From Microbacterium luticocti DSM 19459 (GTDB taxonomy: Bacteria > Actinomycetota > Actinomycetes > Actinomycetales > Microbacteriaceae), in assembly GCF_000422405.1 (NCBI RefSeq), contig NZ_AULS01000001.1:62001-126000 (forward strand): DNA of 64,000 nt. Reading direction: 5' to 3'. The translations under genes and the position numbers were made by a program. The notes below the pieces were generated by a model. The model was not told the DNA's origin and made no database searches. It saw only the letters and a list, made by a program, of their open reading frames with translations. This document shows positions 30,730-38,964 of this stretch, piece by piece. The number at the start of each line of letters is the position of its first letter. Positions within the stretch are counted from its first letter, which is position 1.

Positions 30730-31236
30730 GGCCGATATGGGACGCGCGGCGCGTCTCCGGGGGTCGCTCCAGGTGTACTTCCTCAATTAGTGAAGACGAC
30801 GACAGCGTGTGCCTCGCTGTCTATGACGGTGGAGAGAATCCGGGTTGCCAGATCGCCGCGGTCCGTCGACACGACGGGGCGAAGCAGGATGCCCGCGACG
30901 GTTGTGGTGAGAGCGGGAGAGTCTGTGAGCGCGAGAGTGCGCACGCCTTCAGGCATGAGAAAGTTCCGTTCGTTGATCTCGAAGGGAGGAGGTCTGGTCA
31001 GCAGCGCGAGGGCGCCGCATCAGTAACGGAACATGCAGCCAAAGTAACAGACGAGTCCACGGACCCGCACGGCGATGAGCGATCGACGCGACCGATAGAC
31101 ACAACGCCACTGCACCGCTGACAACAGGGAAGGCACGGTCAGAGAACATCTCAGGTGCGCCCCGCTGCGGTCACCGACTTCCGGCGGGAGAGCGGGATGC
31201 TGCCCTGCATTTGCCTACGGACTGACATAATGTGCA
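30730..31236. other. Gene-poor, probably degraded stretch
   Basis: No confident gene was found in these 507 bp. On the minus strand 30783-30956 encodes a 57-residue frame with protein-like composition (MPEGVRTLALTDSPAL at its start, DLATRILSTVIDSEAHAVV near its end) that could be the tail of a lost gene; an in-frame stop lies about 75 nt upstream of its ATG. A second minus-strand frame (30949-31149) contains a hydrophobic stretch but no ribosome-binding site. The stretch is also less GC-rich than its neighbours near 31050 and 31220. Confidence 0.4.
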
Positions 31237-31683
31237 TTATCGGCGATGACCCAGCGCGGTGCTGTTGGTGTCGATCGTCGCCAGGCCTGCCTTGTGCCAA
31301 GCGTCCAACAGGGCGCGATCGCCCGAGACGGCGACGGTTCGCACATCCGCGATGCGCAATGCGCTCGCGCAGTGCACGGCGTCGTACCCCCGCAGCGCGA
31401 ACGTCGCCGATGCGGAAGCCGCAGCATCCATCAGCGCGGCATCGAACTCGACGACATCGATCATCCGCCACAGACGGTCGAGCCGGTCGCGCGCCTCGCC
31501 GACGTCGGTCGTCGTGAGCCGCGCCCGGCGGTGCGCCGAAGCCAACGCCGCAGCCGCCTCGACATACGCAAGCCGACTGGTCGCCACACGGTCCGCGGCC
31601 AGCCACACCTCGCGGCACAGGCGCGAGGTGGGCTCCGCGACCACCAGCGGCACGATGGCCGAGGTGTCGAGATAGACGGTCAC
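31237..31683 (-). CDS. vapC: VapC-type PIN-domain toxin
   Basis: A 148-aa PIN-domain ribonuclease. The four acidic residues of the PIN active site are present: Asp6 in VYLDTSA, Glu42 in YVEA, Asp101 in GYDAVHCASAL and Asp122 in SGDRALLDA. VapC toxins cut tRNA or rRNA when freed from VapB. The GTG start overlaps the antitoxin stop by 4 nt, the normal antitoxin-first arrangement. Its stop is TAA, rare in this window where nearly all genes use TGA or TAG, perhaps a trace of transfer. Confidence 0.9.
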   Translation of the reverse strand: MTVYLDTSAIVPLVVAEPTSRLCREVWLAADRVATSRLAYVEAAAALASAHRRARLTTTDVGEARDRLDRLWRMIDVVEFDAALMDAAASASATFALRGYDAVHCASALRIADVRTVAVSGDRALLDAWHKAGLATIDTNSTALGHRR

Positions 31684-31934
31684 CGGCGCTGCTGGGCGAT
31701 CAGATCCGATACCGTGCCCTGCGCGACGATCGGTTCGGGCAGTTCCGTTCGGCTCTGTGCCGCAGGCGTCACGAGACCTCGCGCGATCAGGCTCTCCAGG
31801 ACGCTCGGCGCACGGTACGGCACCAGCCGGGCGACGGCCCTGCCGTGGTCGGTGACGACGATCTCTTCGCCGTCGCGGGCCGCGGCGACGTAGCGGCTGA
31901 GCCCGTCACGGAGCTCCCTGATGCCCACGTTCAT
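31680..31934 (-). CDS. vapB: VapB/Phd-type antitoxin
   Basis: An 84-aa antitoxin. The N-terminal MNVGIRELRDGLSRYVAAAR followed by EEIVVTDHGRAVARLVP is the Phd/YefM DNA-binding fold; the C-terminal tail (LPEPIVAQGTVSDLIAQQRR) would wrap the PIN toxin. ATG 31934 was chosen because GGGGGAG lies 4 nt upstream; a start 15 nt earlier has no such site. It overlaps vapC by 4 nt. The upstream region contains a TACAAT -10 and a CCACATGTGG palindrome, a likely autoregulation site. Confidence 0.88.
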   Translation of the reverse strand: MNVGIRELRDGLSRYVAAARDGEEIVVTDHGRAVARLVPYRAPSVLESLIARGLVTPAAQSRTELPEPIVAQGTVSDLIAQQRR

Positions 31935-31943
31935 CGCACTCCC

Positions 31944-31975
31944 CCACATGTGGCCTGTTTGATACGATTATTGTA
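31944..31975 (-). promoter_or_regulatory. vapBC promoter and operator
   Basis: On the minus strand TACAAT (31975-31970) is a near-consensus -10. Between it and the vapB start lies the perfect 10-bp palindrome CCACATGTGG (31944-31953), and a TGTGGC half-site also precedes the -10 (near 31976-31981). VapB/Phd antitoxins commonly bind such palindromes at their own promoter; binding here is inferred. Confidence 0.55.
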
Positions 31976-32077
31976 GCCACATCGAGCCGCCTTCGTCGAG
32001 GCTCCGATCACACGTCGGTCTGTGTGGAATCGGCGCCGTTGCACCGCGCAGGCACGTCGCGGCCGGTCGCGGCCACC

Positions 32078-34423
32078 TCACGGCCCGACGTACTCGGCCA
32101 GGTGCCGGCCGGTCAGCGTCGAACGCTCCGCGATCAGCTGCGTGGGCGTGCCCTCGAATACGATCCGCCCGCCGTCGTGGCCGGCGCCGGGCCCCAGATC
32201 GATGATCCAGTCGGCGTGCGCCATGACCGCCTGGTGATGCTCGATCACGATGACGCTCTTGCCGGCGTCCACCAACCGGTCCAGCAGCCCGAGCAGGTTC
32301 GCCACATCGGCCAGGTGCAGGCCACTGCTGGGCTCGTCGAGCACGTAGACCTCTCCCCCGTCGGCCATCTGCGTGGCCAGCTTGATCCGCTGCCGCTCGC
32401 CGCCCGACAACGTCGACAGCGGCTGACCGAGCGTCAGATAGCCGAGCCCCACGTCCACCAGCCGGTCCAGGATCGCCACCACCGCCGGGATCTTCGCCTC
32501 GCCGGATGCGAAGAACTCCCGCGCCTCGACCACGGGCAGCGCCAGCACCTCGGTGATGTCTTTGCCGCCCAGCGTGTACTCCAGCACCGCCGGCTGAAAC
32601 CGCGTACCCCCGCAGTCTTCACACGGTGATTCCACACTGTCCATGAACCCCAACTGGGTGACGATCACGCCCGACCCCTTGCACGTCGGGCACGCCCCCT
32701 CGGAGTTCGCGCTAAACAGCGCCGGCTTGACCCCGTTGGCCTTCGCGAACGCCTTGCGGATCGGCTCGAGCATCCCGGTGTACGTCGCCGGGTTGCTGCG
32801 GCGTGACCCCTTGATCGCCCCCTGGTCCACGGTGACCACACCGTCGCGCCCGGTGACCGAACCGCCGATGAGCGAACTCTTGCCCGAGCCGGCCACCCCG
32901 GTGACCACGGTCAACACGCCCAGCGGAATGTCGACGTCCACGTTCTGCAGATTGTGGGCATCTGCACCACGCACGGCAAGAACACCGGATGCCTCACGGA
33001 CGGTCTTCTTCACGGATGCCCGGTCGTCCAGGTGCCTGCCGGTGAGGGTGTCACTCGTGCGCAGATCACCGACGCTGCCCTCGAAACAGATCTGCCCGCC
33101 GGCCGTACCCGCCCCCGGGCCGAGATCGATCACGTGGTCGGCGATCGCGATCGTCTCGGGCTTGTGTTCGACCACCAGCACCGTGTTGCCCTTGTCACGC
33201 AGCTGAAGCAGCAGTTCGTTCATGCGCTGGATGTCGTGGGGGTGCAGACCGATCGTCGGCTCGTCGAACACGTAGGTGACATCCGTCAGCGACGAGCCGA
33301 GGTGGCGCAGCAGCTTGATGCGCTGCGCCTCTCCCCCGCTGAGCGTCCCCGACGGACGCTCCAGACTCAGGTAGCCGAGCCCCAGCGTCACGAACGCGTC
33401 CAGGTTCGCACCCAGTCCGGTCAGCAGCGGCCCCGCCTCGGGCCGGTCCAGCCCGCGCACCCACTCGGCCAGGTCGGTGACCTGCATGCGACACGCGTCG
33501 GCGATGCTGACACCGTCGATCTTCGACGACCGCGCCCCCTCGGTCAGCCGCGTCCCGTCGCATTCCGGACAGGTGGTGAAGGTCGCCGCACGCTCCACGA
33601 AGCGGCGGATGTGCGGCTGCAACGCATCGAGGTCCTTCGACAGCATGGACTTGGTGATCTTCGGGATCAGTCCCTCGTAGGTCATGTTGATGCCGTTGAT
33701 CTTGACCTTCGTCGGCTCGCTGTACAGGAAGGCGTGACGCTGCTTCTCGGTGAACGTCGCGATCGGTCTGTCGGCGGGATAGAACCCCGACTCGGCGAAG
33801 CCCCGCACCATCCACCCGTCGGCCGTGTATCCGGGCACCAGAATCGCCCCGTCGTTCAGTGACAGCGACTCGTCGACCACCGCCGAAAGGTCGATGTCCG
33901 ACACCTGGCCGCGGCCCTCGCACCGCGGGCACATGCCGCCCAGGTAGATCTCGTTGCGGACGATCTTCTTCTCACCCTTGGCCGAGGTCATGATGCCGCT
34001 GGCCTTCTGGGTCGGCACGTTGAACGAGAACGCGGTCGGTCCGCCGATGTACGGCTGCCCCAGCCGCGAGAACAGGATGCGCAGCATCGCGTTCGCGTCG
34101 GTGACCGTCCCCACCGTCGAGCGCGGGTTCGCTCCCAGTCGCTCCTGGTCCACGACGATCGCGGTGGTCAGCCCGTCGAGCACGTCCACGTCGGGCCGCG
34201 GGATCGACGGCATGAACCCCTGCACGAACGCGCTGTAGGTCTCGTTGATCATCCGCTGCGACTCGGCGGCGATCGTCGCGAACACCAGCGAGCTCTTGCC
34301 GGAGCCCGACACGCCGGTGAACACCGTCAGCCGGCGCTTCGGGATCCCGACGTCGATCCCCTTCAGGTTGTTCTCGCGGGCACCACGCACGCGGATCAGG
34401 TCATGGCTGTCTGCCGGATGCAT
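32078..34423 (-). CDS. UvrA-like ABC ATPase (short, drug-resistance/DrrC type)
   Basis: A 781-aa protein with the tandem ABC architecture of UvrA: Walker A GVSGSGKSS near residue 38 and GVAGSGKSS near 510, signature motifs TLSGGEAQR and TLSGGERQR, Walker B VFDEPTIGLH and VLDEPSSGLH, and zinc-finger cysteine pairs (CPRCEG, CPECDG, CPTCKG, CEDCGG). It is well short of true UvrA (about 950 aa), suggesting the UvrB-binding region is reduced. Such paralogues are linked to resistance to DNA-binding drugs. ATG 34423 was chosen because the conserved SHDLIRVRGARENNLKG follows it and TAGGCT lies 7 nt upstream. Confidence 0.88.
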   Translation of the reverse strand: MHPADSHDLIRVRGARENNLKGIDVGIPKRRLTVFTGVSGSGKSSLVFATIAAESQRMINETYSAFVQGFMPSIPRPDVDVLDGLTTAIVVDQERLGANPRSTVGTVTDANAMLRILFSRLGQPYIGGPTAFSFNVPTQKASGIMTSAKGEKKIVRNEIYLGGMCPRCEGRGQVSDIDLSAVVDESLSLNDGAILVPGYTADGWMVRGFAESGFYPADRPIATFTEKQRHAFLYSEPTKVKINGINMTYEGLIPKITKSMLSKDLDALQPHIRRFVERAATFTTCPECDGTRLTEGARSSKIDGVSIADACRMQVTDLAEWVRGLDRPEAGPLLTGLGANLDAFVTLGLGYLSLERPSGTLSGGEAQRIKLLRHLGSSLTDVTYVFDEPTIGLHPHDIQRMNELLLQLRDKGNTVLVVEHKPETIAIADHVIDLGPGAGTAGGQICFEGSVGDLRTSDTLTGRHLDDRASVKKTVREASGVLAVRGADAHNLQNVDVDIPLGVLTVVTGVAGSGKSSLIGGSVTGRDGVVTVDQGAIKGSRRSNPATYTGMLEPIRKAFAKANGVKPALFSANSEGACPTCKGSGVIVTQLGFMDSVESPCEDCGGTRFQPAVLEYTLGGKDITEVLALPVVEAREFFASGEAKIPAVVAILDRLVDVGLGYLTLGQPLSTLSGGERQRIKLATQMADGGEVYVLDEPSSGLHLADVANLLGLLDRLVDAGKSVIVIEHHQAVMAHADWIIDLGPGAGHDGGRIVFEGTPTQLIAERSTLTGRHLAEYVGP

Positions 34424-34430
34424 GGGCCTC

Positions 34431-34436
34431 AGCCTA
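34431..34436 (-). promoter_or_regulatory. -10 element of the UvrA-like gene (leaderless type)
   Basis: Minus strand TAGGCT, 7 nt spacer, ATG 34423. The divergent HdeD gene has its own TAGCCT at 34498-34503. Confidence 0.55.
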
Positions 34437-34547
34437 TGCACCCCCGCCCCCACGCGCGCGCCCGCGTGTCGTGTGGCGCGCCGCCATCCGTCCCCGCTAG
34501 CCTGAAAGGCGGCAACTTCACAGGTTCCTCTCAGAAAGGTGAGCATC

Positions 34548-35108
34548 ATGTCCACCGACTCATCTCCCGCGAAGGCTGCGGTCAACGGCATTCGCACCGC
34601 GCTCGGCCTCGGCGGCCTCATCGCCCTGATCATCGGCATCCTGATCCTCGTCTGGCCGGGCAAGACCGCCATGGTCGTCACCTCGATCATCGCGATCTAC
34701 GCCATCGCCGGCGGCCTGGTCTACGTCGGCCTCGGGATCTTCGCCAAGACGATGGGCGGATGGGCCCGTATCGGGCACATCATCCTCGGCCTGATCTTCA
34801 TCGCGGCCGGCATCATCGCGTTCGCGAACCTCACGGCCACCACGGCGTGGCTCGCCGTGTTCCTCGGCATCCTCGTGGGCATCATGTGGATCGTCGAGGG
34901 CATCGTCGCCCTCACCACGCTGAGCGGTTCGCGCTCGAAGGTCTGGTCGGTCTTCTTCGCGATCCTCAGCATCATCGCCGGTGTCATCCTGCTGTTCTCG
35001 CCCGCGTGGGGCGCCGTCGTGCTGTGGTGGCTGCTCGGCATCTCGCTGGTGGTGCTCGGCATCATCCAGATCATCCGTGCGTTCACGTTCGCCTCGAGCG
35101 ACCTCTGA
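34548..35108 (+). CDS. HdeD/DUF308 family membrane protein
   Basis: A 186-aa protein made almost entirely of six hydrophobic helices in three similar pairs, the usual HdeD/DUF308 pattern (LILVWPGKTAMVVTSIIAIY, then GLIFIAAGIIAF and GVILLFSPAWGAVVLWWLLG). In E. coli HdeD is linked to acid resistance; the role here is unknown. ATG 34548 has the Shine-Dalgarno AGAAAGG 8 nt upstream; a GTG at 34539 is the alternative. A TAGCCT -10 lies at 34498-34503. A strong hairpin follows the stop. Confidence 0.8.
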   Translation: MSTDSSPAKAAVNGIRTALGLGGLIALIIGILILVWPGKTAMVVTSIIAIYAIAGGLVYVGLGIFAKTMGGWARIGHIILGLIFIAAGIIAFANLTATTAWLAVFLGILVGIMWIVEGIVALTTLSGSRSKVWSVFFAILSIIAGVILLFSPAWGAVVLWWLLGISLVVLGIIQIIRAFTFASSDL

Positions 35109-35120
35109 CGCGCGCACCCC

Positions 35121-35154
35121 ACACACAGGGCCCCGCATGCGGGGCCCTGTGTGT
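35121..35154. terminator. Bidirectional terminator between HdeD and SDR genes
   Basis: A perfect 34-nt palindrome: left arm ACACACAGGGCCCCGC and its complement, a 16-bp stem with almost no loop (ATGC at the tip). It sits between two convergent genes, 12 bp after one stop and 20 bp from the other, so it can serve both. Confidence 0.85.
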
Positions 35155-35174
35155 CTGCGTTCGACGGGATCGGC

Positions 35175-35951
35175 TCACTCCGGGGTGAACGAGCTGACGT
35201 CGCCCACCAGCCGCAGGTTGCCCTCGGGGATCGGGTCGATCGCCGCCTGGGCGACTTCGGCGGCGAACTCCGCGACGTTGTAGAGCTTGCCGGCCGCGTC
35301 GCGACGGGCGGCGATCGCGTCGGGGTTCAGCCGGTTCAGCAGCGTTGCGGTGATCGTGCCCTCGATCATGTCGCCCGAGACGACGACGAACTCGATGCCG
35401 CGCTCGGCCAGGGCGGGGATCCGCTCGCGCAGCGCGTCTTCTCCGGCCCGCTTCGAACGGGCGACCGGCTCGTATTCGGGCATCGTCGGCGTGGTGCGGA
35501 TGAAGTGCGCCTGGTGGCTGGTGACGAACACCACGCGCGACCCGGCCGGCATCAGCGGCACGGCGGCCTCGAGCACCCGCACCTGGGCGTCGCGGTTGAG
35601 CCTGAGCGCGTAGTCCTCACCCATGCCGGACTCCATGCCGCCCGACGCGTTGAGCACGAGCAGGTCGAGGCCGCCGAACGTCTCGCGGACGCTCGCGAAC
35701 ATCGCGTCCACCGAGGCCTGGTCGGTCAGGTCGGCGCCGACGACGAGCACCTGCACGCCCAGCTCGCGCAGCGACGCCGCCAGCTTCTCGGCACGCGGTG
35801 CCTTGTTGCGGTAGTTGATGACGATGTTCGCCCCCGCCTCGGCGAGGTAGCGTGCGGTGTCGGCACCGATGCCGCGTGACGATCCGGTGACCAGCGCTGT
35901 CTTGCCGCGCAACGCGCCGGACGCAAGTACGGGCGGAAGGGTCTGGGTCAC
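35175..35951 (-). CDS. Atypical short-chain dehydrogenase/reductase
   Basis: A 258-aa Rossmann protein with the SDR nucleotide motif TGSSRGIG near residue 22, an ADLTD segment and LVLNASGG replacing NNAG. The Ser of the catalytic triad is visible (FVTSHQAHF), but the YxxxK motif is altered: the region reads PEYEPVARSKRAGEDALR, with Lys seven residues after the Tyr. Similar proteins occur in other actinobacteria, so this is probably a subfamily feature and activity may differ. GTG 35951 is set by a strong AGGAGGT 3 nt upstream. Divergent from nfeD. Confidence 0.8.
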   Translation of the reverse strand: MTQTLPPVLASGALRGKTALVTGSSRGIGADTARYLAEAGANIVINYRNKAPRAEKLAASLRELGVQVLVVGADLTDQASVDAMFASVRETFGGLDLLVLNASGGMESGMGEDYALRLNRDAQVRVLEAAVPLMPAGSRVVFVTSHQAHFIRTTPTMPEYEPVARSKRAGEDALRERIPALAERGIEFVVVSGDMIEGTITATLLNRLNPDAIAARRDAAGKLYNVAEFAAEVAQAAIDPIPEGNLRLVGDVSSFTPE

Positions 35952-36085
35952 GGGACCTCCTGATATCGTGCTCGATGCTCGCCCACGCGATGTCGCGCGC
36001 GGCGCTTCGACCCTATCAATCCCGGTGTCGTCGGCATACGTCATGCTAGGTTCGAGGCACACTCGATGACGGCTCTGGAGGCGGC

Positions 36086-36583
36086 GTGGACCTGATCACG
36101 GGCATCGAACAGTTCGCGTGGATCGCCTGGATCGTGCTCATCGCGCTGTTCCTCGTCATCGAGATGCTCACTCTGGACTTCACATTCCTGATGCTGGGCA
36201 TCGGCGGCCTGGCGGGCCTGATCGCCGATCTGTTCGGCGCGCCGCTGTGGCTGCAGGTGGTGATCGCCGCCGTGCTGGCGGTGCTGCTCATCTTCGTCCT
36301 GCGACCCCCGCTGCTGCGACGCCTGCGTCGCGGCGAGGACCCGACCCCGTCGAACGTGGCAGCGCTCCTGGGGATGCCGGGACTCGTGCTGTCGACGGTG
36401 ACCCGGCTGGGCGGGCTGGTCAAGCTCGACAACGGCGAGACCTGGACCGCGCGCACCGCCGATGACGACGAATCCATCCCCCCGCACACGCACGTGCGCG
36501 TGGCGCGCATCGACGGTGCCACGGCCTTCGTCCACACCGACCCCCAGACCGATCCGACGACCCTGCAGGAGGACGACGCATGA
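36086..36583 (+). CDS. NfeD-like membrane protein
   Basis: A 165-aa protein: two to three N-terminal membrane helices (about 10-32, 37-48 and 51-72) and a C-terminal OB-fold domain (about 95-155, GMPGLVLSTVTRLGGLVKLDNG, then THVRVARIDGATAFV) typical of short NfeD1b proteins. These work with SPFH/stomatin proteins in membrane microdomains. The SPFH gene follows with an ATGA overlap. GTG start with CTGGAGG upstream; a TAGGTT -10 lies at 36047-36052, so the transcript has a leader. Confidence 0.85.
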   Translation: MDLITGIEQFAWIAWIVLIALFLVIEMLTLDFTFLMLGIGGLAGLIADLFGAPLWLQVVIAAVLAVLLIFVLRPPLLRRLRRGEDPTPSNVAALLGMPGLVLSTVTRLGGLVKLDNGETWTARTADDDESIPPHTHVRVARIDGATAFVHTDPQTDPTTLQEDDA

Positions 36584-37692
36584 CCGTAGAGCAGCTCATC
36601 CCCACCGCGATCGGGTGGCTGCTGGCCATCGCGATCGTCATCTTCGTCTTGGTGGTGATCGTCCGGTCGATCCGGATCATCCCCCAGGCCACCGCCGGCA
36701 TCGTCGAGCGCCTCGGCCGCTACCACAAGACCCTGCAGCCCGGCCTGAACCTGCTGGTGCCGTTCATCGACCGACTCCGTCCGCTCATCGACATGCGTGA
36801 GCAGGTCGTATCGTTCCCGCCGCAGCCGGTCATCACCGAAGACAACCTGGTCGTGTCCATCGACACCGTCGTCTACTTCCAGGTCACCGACGCCCGTGCC
36901 GCCACCTACGAGATCGCCAACTACCTCGGCGCCGTCGAGCAGCTCACCACGACCACGCTGCGCAACGTCGTCGGCGGTCTGAACCTCGAGGAGGCGCTCA
37001 CCAGCCGCGACGAGATCAACGGCCAGCTGCGGGTCGTCCTCGACGAGGCGACCGGCAAGTGGGGCATCCGCGTCTCACGGGTCGAGCTCAAGGCCATCGA
37101 CCCGCCGGTGTCGATCCAGGACTCGATGGAGAAGCAGATGCGTGCCGAGCGTGACCGCCGTGCCGCGATCCTCACCGCAGAGGGCTCGAAGCAGTCGCAG
37201 ATCCTCGAGGCCGAAGGGCGCCGGCAGGCCGCGATCCTCGAGGCCGAGGGTGACAAGCAGGCGCAGGTGCTGCGCGCCGAGGGCGAGGCCCAGGCGATCG
37301 GCGCGGTGTTCGACTCGATCCACAAGGGCAACCCCGACGACAAGCTGCTCGCCTACCAGTACCTGCTGACGCTGCCGAAGATCGCCGACAGCGCATCGAG
37401 CAAGCTGTGGATCATCCCCAGCGAGTTCACCGACGCGCTCAAGGGCCTGACCGGTGCCTTCGGCGGCACGGTGGCGGGTGCCGCGGCCCGCGCACGCGCG
37501 GCGAGCCCGGCAGCGACGGGCCCGGCCGCGGGGAGCCCAGCAGCGGCGAGCGCCGGCACGACGGCCGCGGCGGGCGCGCAGCCCTCCGCCCCGTCCGGGA
37601 CATCGGCGCCCACGCCGGCGACCACGGCCGGTCCCGGCGACACCGCACCGGGCACCACCTCCGAGCCGCCGCTCACCCCGCCCACGCCGTGA
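36580..37692 (+). CDS. SPFH/stomatin-like (QmcA-type) membrane protein
   Basis: A 370-aa protein with one N-terminal membrane helix (about 7-27), an SPFH/Band-7 domain (about 28-200; IIPQATAGIVERLGRYHKTL, TEDNLVVSIDTVVYFQVTD) and a long alpha-helical coiled coil rich in Ala, Glu and Arg with internal repeats of ILEAEGxRQA (about 190-240). The last 70 residues are a low-complexity Ala/Pro/Thr/Gly tail. Partners with NfeD, whose gene overlaps by 4 nt. The GDPD gene overlaps its stop by 4 nt, so all three form one transcript. Confidence 0.9.
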   Translation: MTVEQLIPTAIGWLLAIAIVIFVLVVIVRSIRIIPQATAGIVERLGRYHKTLQPGLNLLVPFIDRLRPLIDMREQVVSFPPQPVITEDNLVVSIDTVVYFQVTDARAATYEIANYLGAVEQLTTTTLRNVVGGLNLEEALTSRDEINGQLRVVLDEATGKWGIRVSRVELKAIDPPVSIQDSMEKQMRAERDRRAAILTAEGSKQSQILEAEGRRQAAILEAEGDKQAQVLRAEGEAQAIGAVFDSIHKGNPDDKLLAYQYLLTLPKIADSASSKLWIIPSEFTDALKGLTGAFGGTVAGAAARARAASPAATGPAAGSPAAASAGTTAAAGAQPSAPSGTSAPTPATTAGPGDTAPGTTSEPPLTPPTP

Positions 37693-38483
37693 CGCATCCC
37701 TGGTTCGCGGGGTCCGGCACACCCCGTGTCCTCGCGCACCGGGGCCTGGTCACGGCGGCAGCTGCTGCCCACGGCATCGCCGAGAACTCGTTCGCCGCGG
37801 TCGCCGAGGCACACGCGGCCGGTGCGGTGTACGTCGAGTCCGACTGCCACCTCACCGTCGACGGTGCGGTGGTGCTGTTCCACGACGCCACATTGCAGCG
37901 TGTCACCGGAGACCCGCGCCCGCTCGCCGCGGTGTCGCTCGCAGAACTCGACGCGCTCATGGCCGATCGCGGGGGGCTGATCACGCTCGAGCAGGCCCTC
38001 GACGCGTTCCCCACCGTCCGGTTCAACATCGACGTGAAGGCCGACGAGGCGGCCGAACCCGCCGGAAGGATCGTCGCGCCCCACGCCGACCGGGTACTGC
38101 TGACCAGCTTCTCGGATCGGCGGCGTGGGCGCGCCCTGACCGCAGCGCGAGACGCCGGCGGTGTGCCGGCCACCTCGGCGGGCACCGCCACCATCGGCCG
38201 GGTGCTGGCGGCGCTGACGCTGCACTCGCGCGCGCTGGTCAGACGTGCCCTGTCCGGTGTCGACGCCCTGCAGGTACCGGAACGGCATCGCGGCGTGCGG
38301 ATCGTGACGCCGCGACTGCTGGATGCCGCACACCGGGCCGGTGTCGAGGTGCACGTGTGGACGGTGGACGAGGAGGCCGACATGCGCAGGCTGTTCGCTC
38401 TCGGTGTCGACGGCGTGGTCACCGACCGTGCCGATCTGGCGCTGCGCGTGGCAGCCGGTCAGGCCCCGGGCACCGACCGCTGA
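37689..38483 (+). CDS. Glycerophosphodiester phosphodiesterase
   Basis: A 264-aa GDPD-fold protein that hydrolyses glycerophosphodiesters to G3P and an alcohol. HRG (VLAHRG) and ENS near the N-terminus, then the metal-binding YVESDCHLTVDGAVVLFHD and the later FNIDVKAD are the family's active-site residues. The C-terminal VHVWTVDEEADMRRLFALGVDGVVTDRAD is the conserved last barrel strand. No signal peptide, so cytoplasmic. GTG start overlapping the SPFH stop (GTGA). Confidence 0.88.
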   Translation: MTHPWFAGSGTPRVLAHRGLVTAAAAAHGIAENSFAAVAEAHAAGAVYVESDCHLTVDGAVVLFHDATLQRVTGDPRPLAAVSLAELDALMADRGGLITLEQALDAFPTVRFNIDVKADEAAEPAGRIVAPHADRVLLTSFSDRRRGRALTAARDAGGVPATSAGTATIGRVLAALTLHSRALVRRALSGVDALQVPERHRGVRIVTPRLLDAAHRAGVEVHVWTVDEEADMRRLFALGVDGVVTDRADLALRVAAGQAPGTDR

Positions 38484-38545
38484 GCATCCTCTGTGAAAGG
38501 CCTCCCGCCCCTGCCCGTTCGGATGATGCGCACAGGTGGACGCGT

Positions 38546-38551
38546 TATACC
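38546..38551 (+). promoter_or_regulatory. -10 element of rbpA
   Basis: TATACC about 25 nt before the rbpA ATG, leaving a short leader containing the Shine-Dalgarno GAGAGGA. No clear -35 was recognised. Confidence 0.45.
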
Positions 38552-38576
38552 TGGGTAGCGACGAGAGGACCACACC

Positions 38577-38954
38577 ATGGCAGACCGGAGCCTGCGCGGC
38601 ATCCGACTCGGCGCCCAAAGCCTGCAGAGCGAAGAGGGCGTCGTGTTCCATGAGCGCATCCAGAAGACCTATGCCTGCACGGCGTGCGGGCGCGACACCA
38701 CGCTGACCTTCGCAGCCGACGCCGAGGTGCCCGAGACCTGGGAATGCCGCACCTGCGGCGGTGAGGCGGTGCTGCGGGTCGGTGACGGCACCGTCAGCGT
38801 CGACCACAGCGACGACAAGGCACCCCGCACCCACTGGGACATGCTGCTGGAGCGCCGCACGATCCCCGAGCTCGAAGAGCTGCTCGAGGAGCGCCTGAAC
38901 TACATCCGCGCCCGTCGTGGCGCCGCCGACGACAGCTCGAAGCTGTCGGCCTGA
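38577..38954 (+). CDS. rbpA: RNA polymerase-binding protein RbpA
   Basis: Actinobacteria-specific transcription factor that binds RNA polymerase and the principal sigma factor and stabilises open complexes. 125 aa. N-terminal MADRSLRGIRLGAQSLQSEEG, then the RbpA core domain with zinc-binding CTAC and CRTC pairs, the basic linker and the C-terminal sigma-interaction helix THWDMLLERRTIPELEELLEERL. ATG with GAGAGGA upstream. It converges with lnt, only 10 bp between stops. In M. tuberculosis rbpA (Rv2050) also neighbours the lnt-containing gene (Rv2051). Confidence 0.95.
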   Translation: MADRSLRGIRLGAQSLQSEEGVVFHERIQKTYACTACGRDTTLTFAADAEVPETWECRTCGGEAVLRVGDGTVSVDHSDDKAPRTHWDMLLERRTIPELEELLEERLNYIRARRGAADDSSKLSA

Positions 38955-38964
38955 CCTTTCAGGA

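Noticed and set aside
30949..31149. Small hydrophobic minus-strand frame as a membrane protein
   Set aside because: No ribosome-binding site or promoter hexamer, overlaps another candidate frame, and the hydrophobic run is short.
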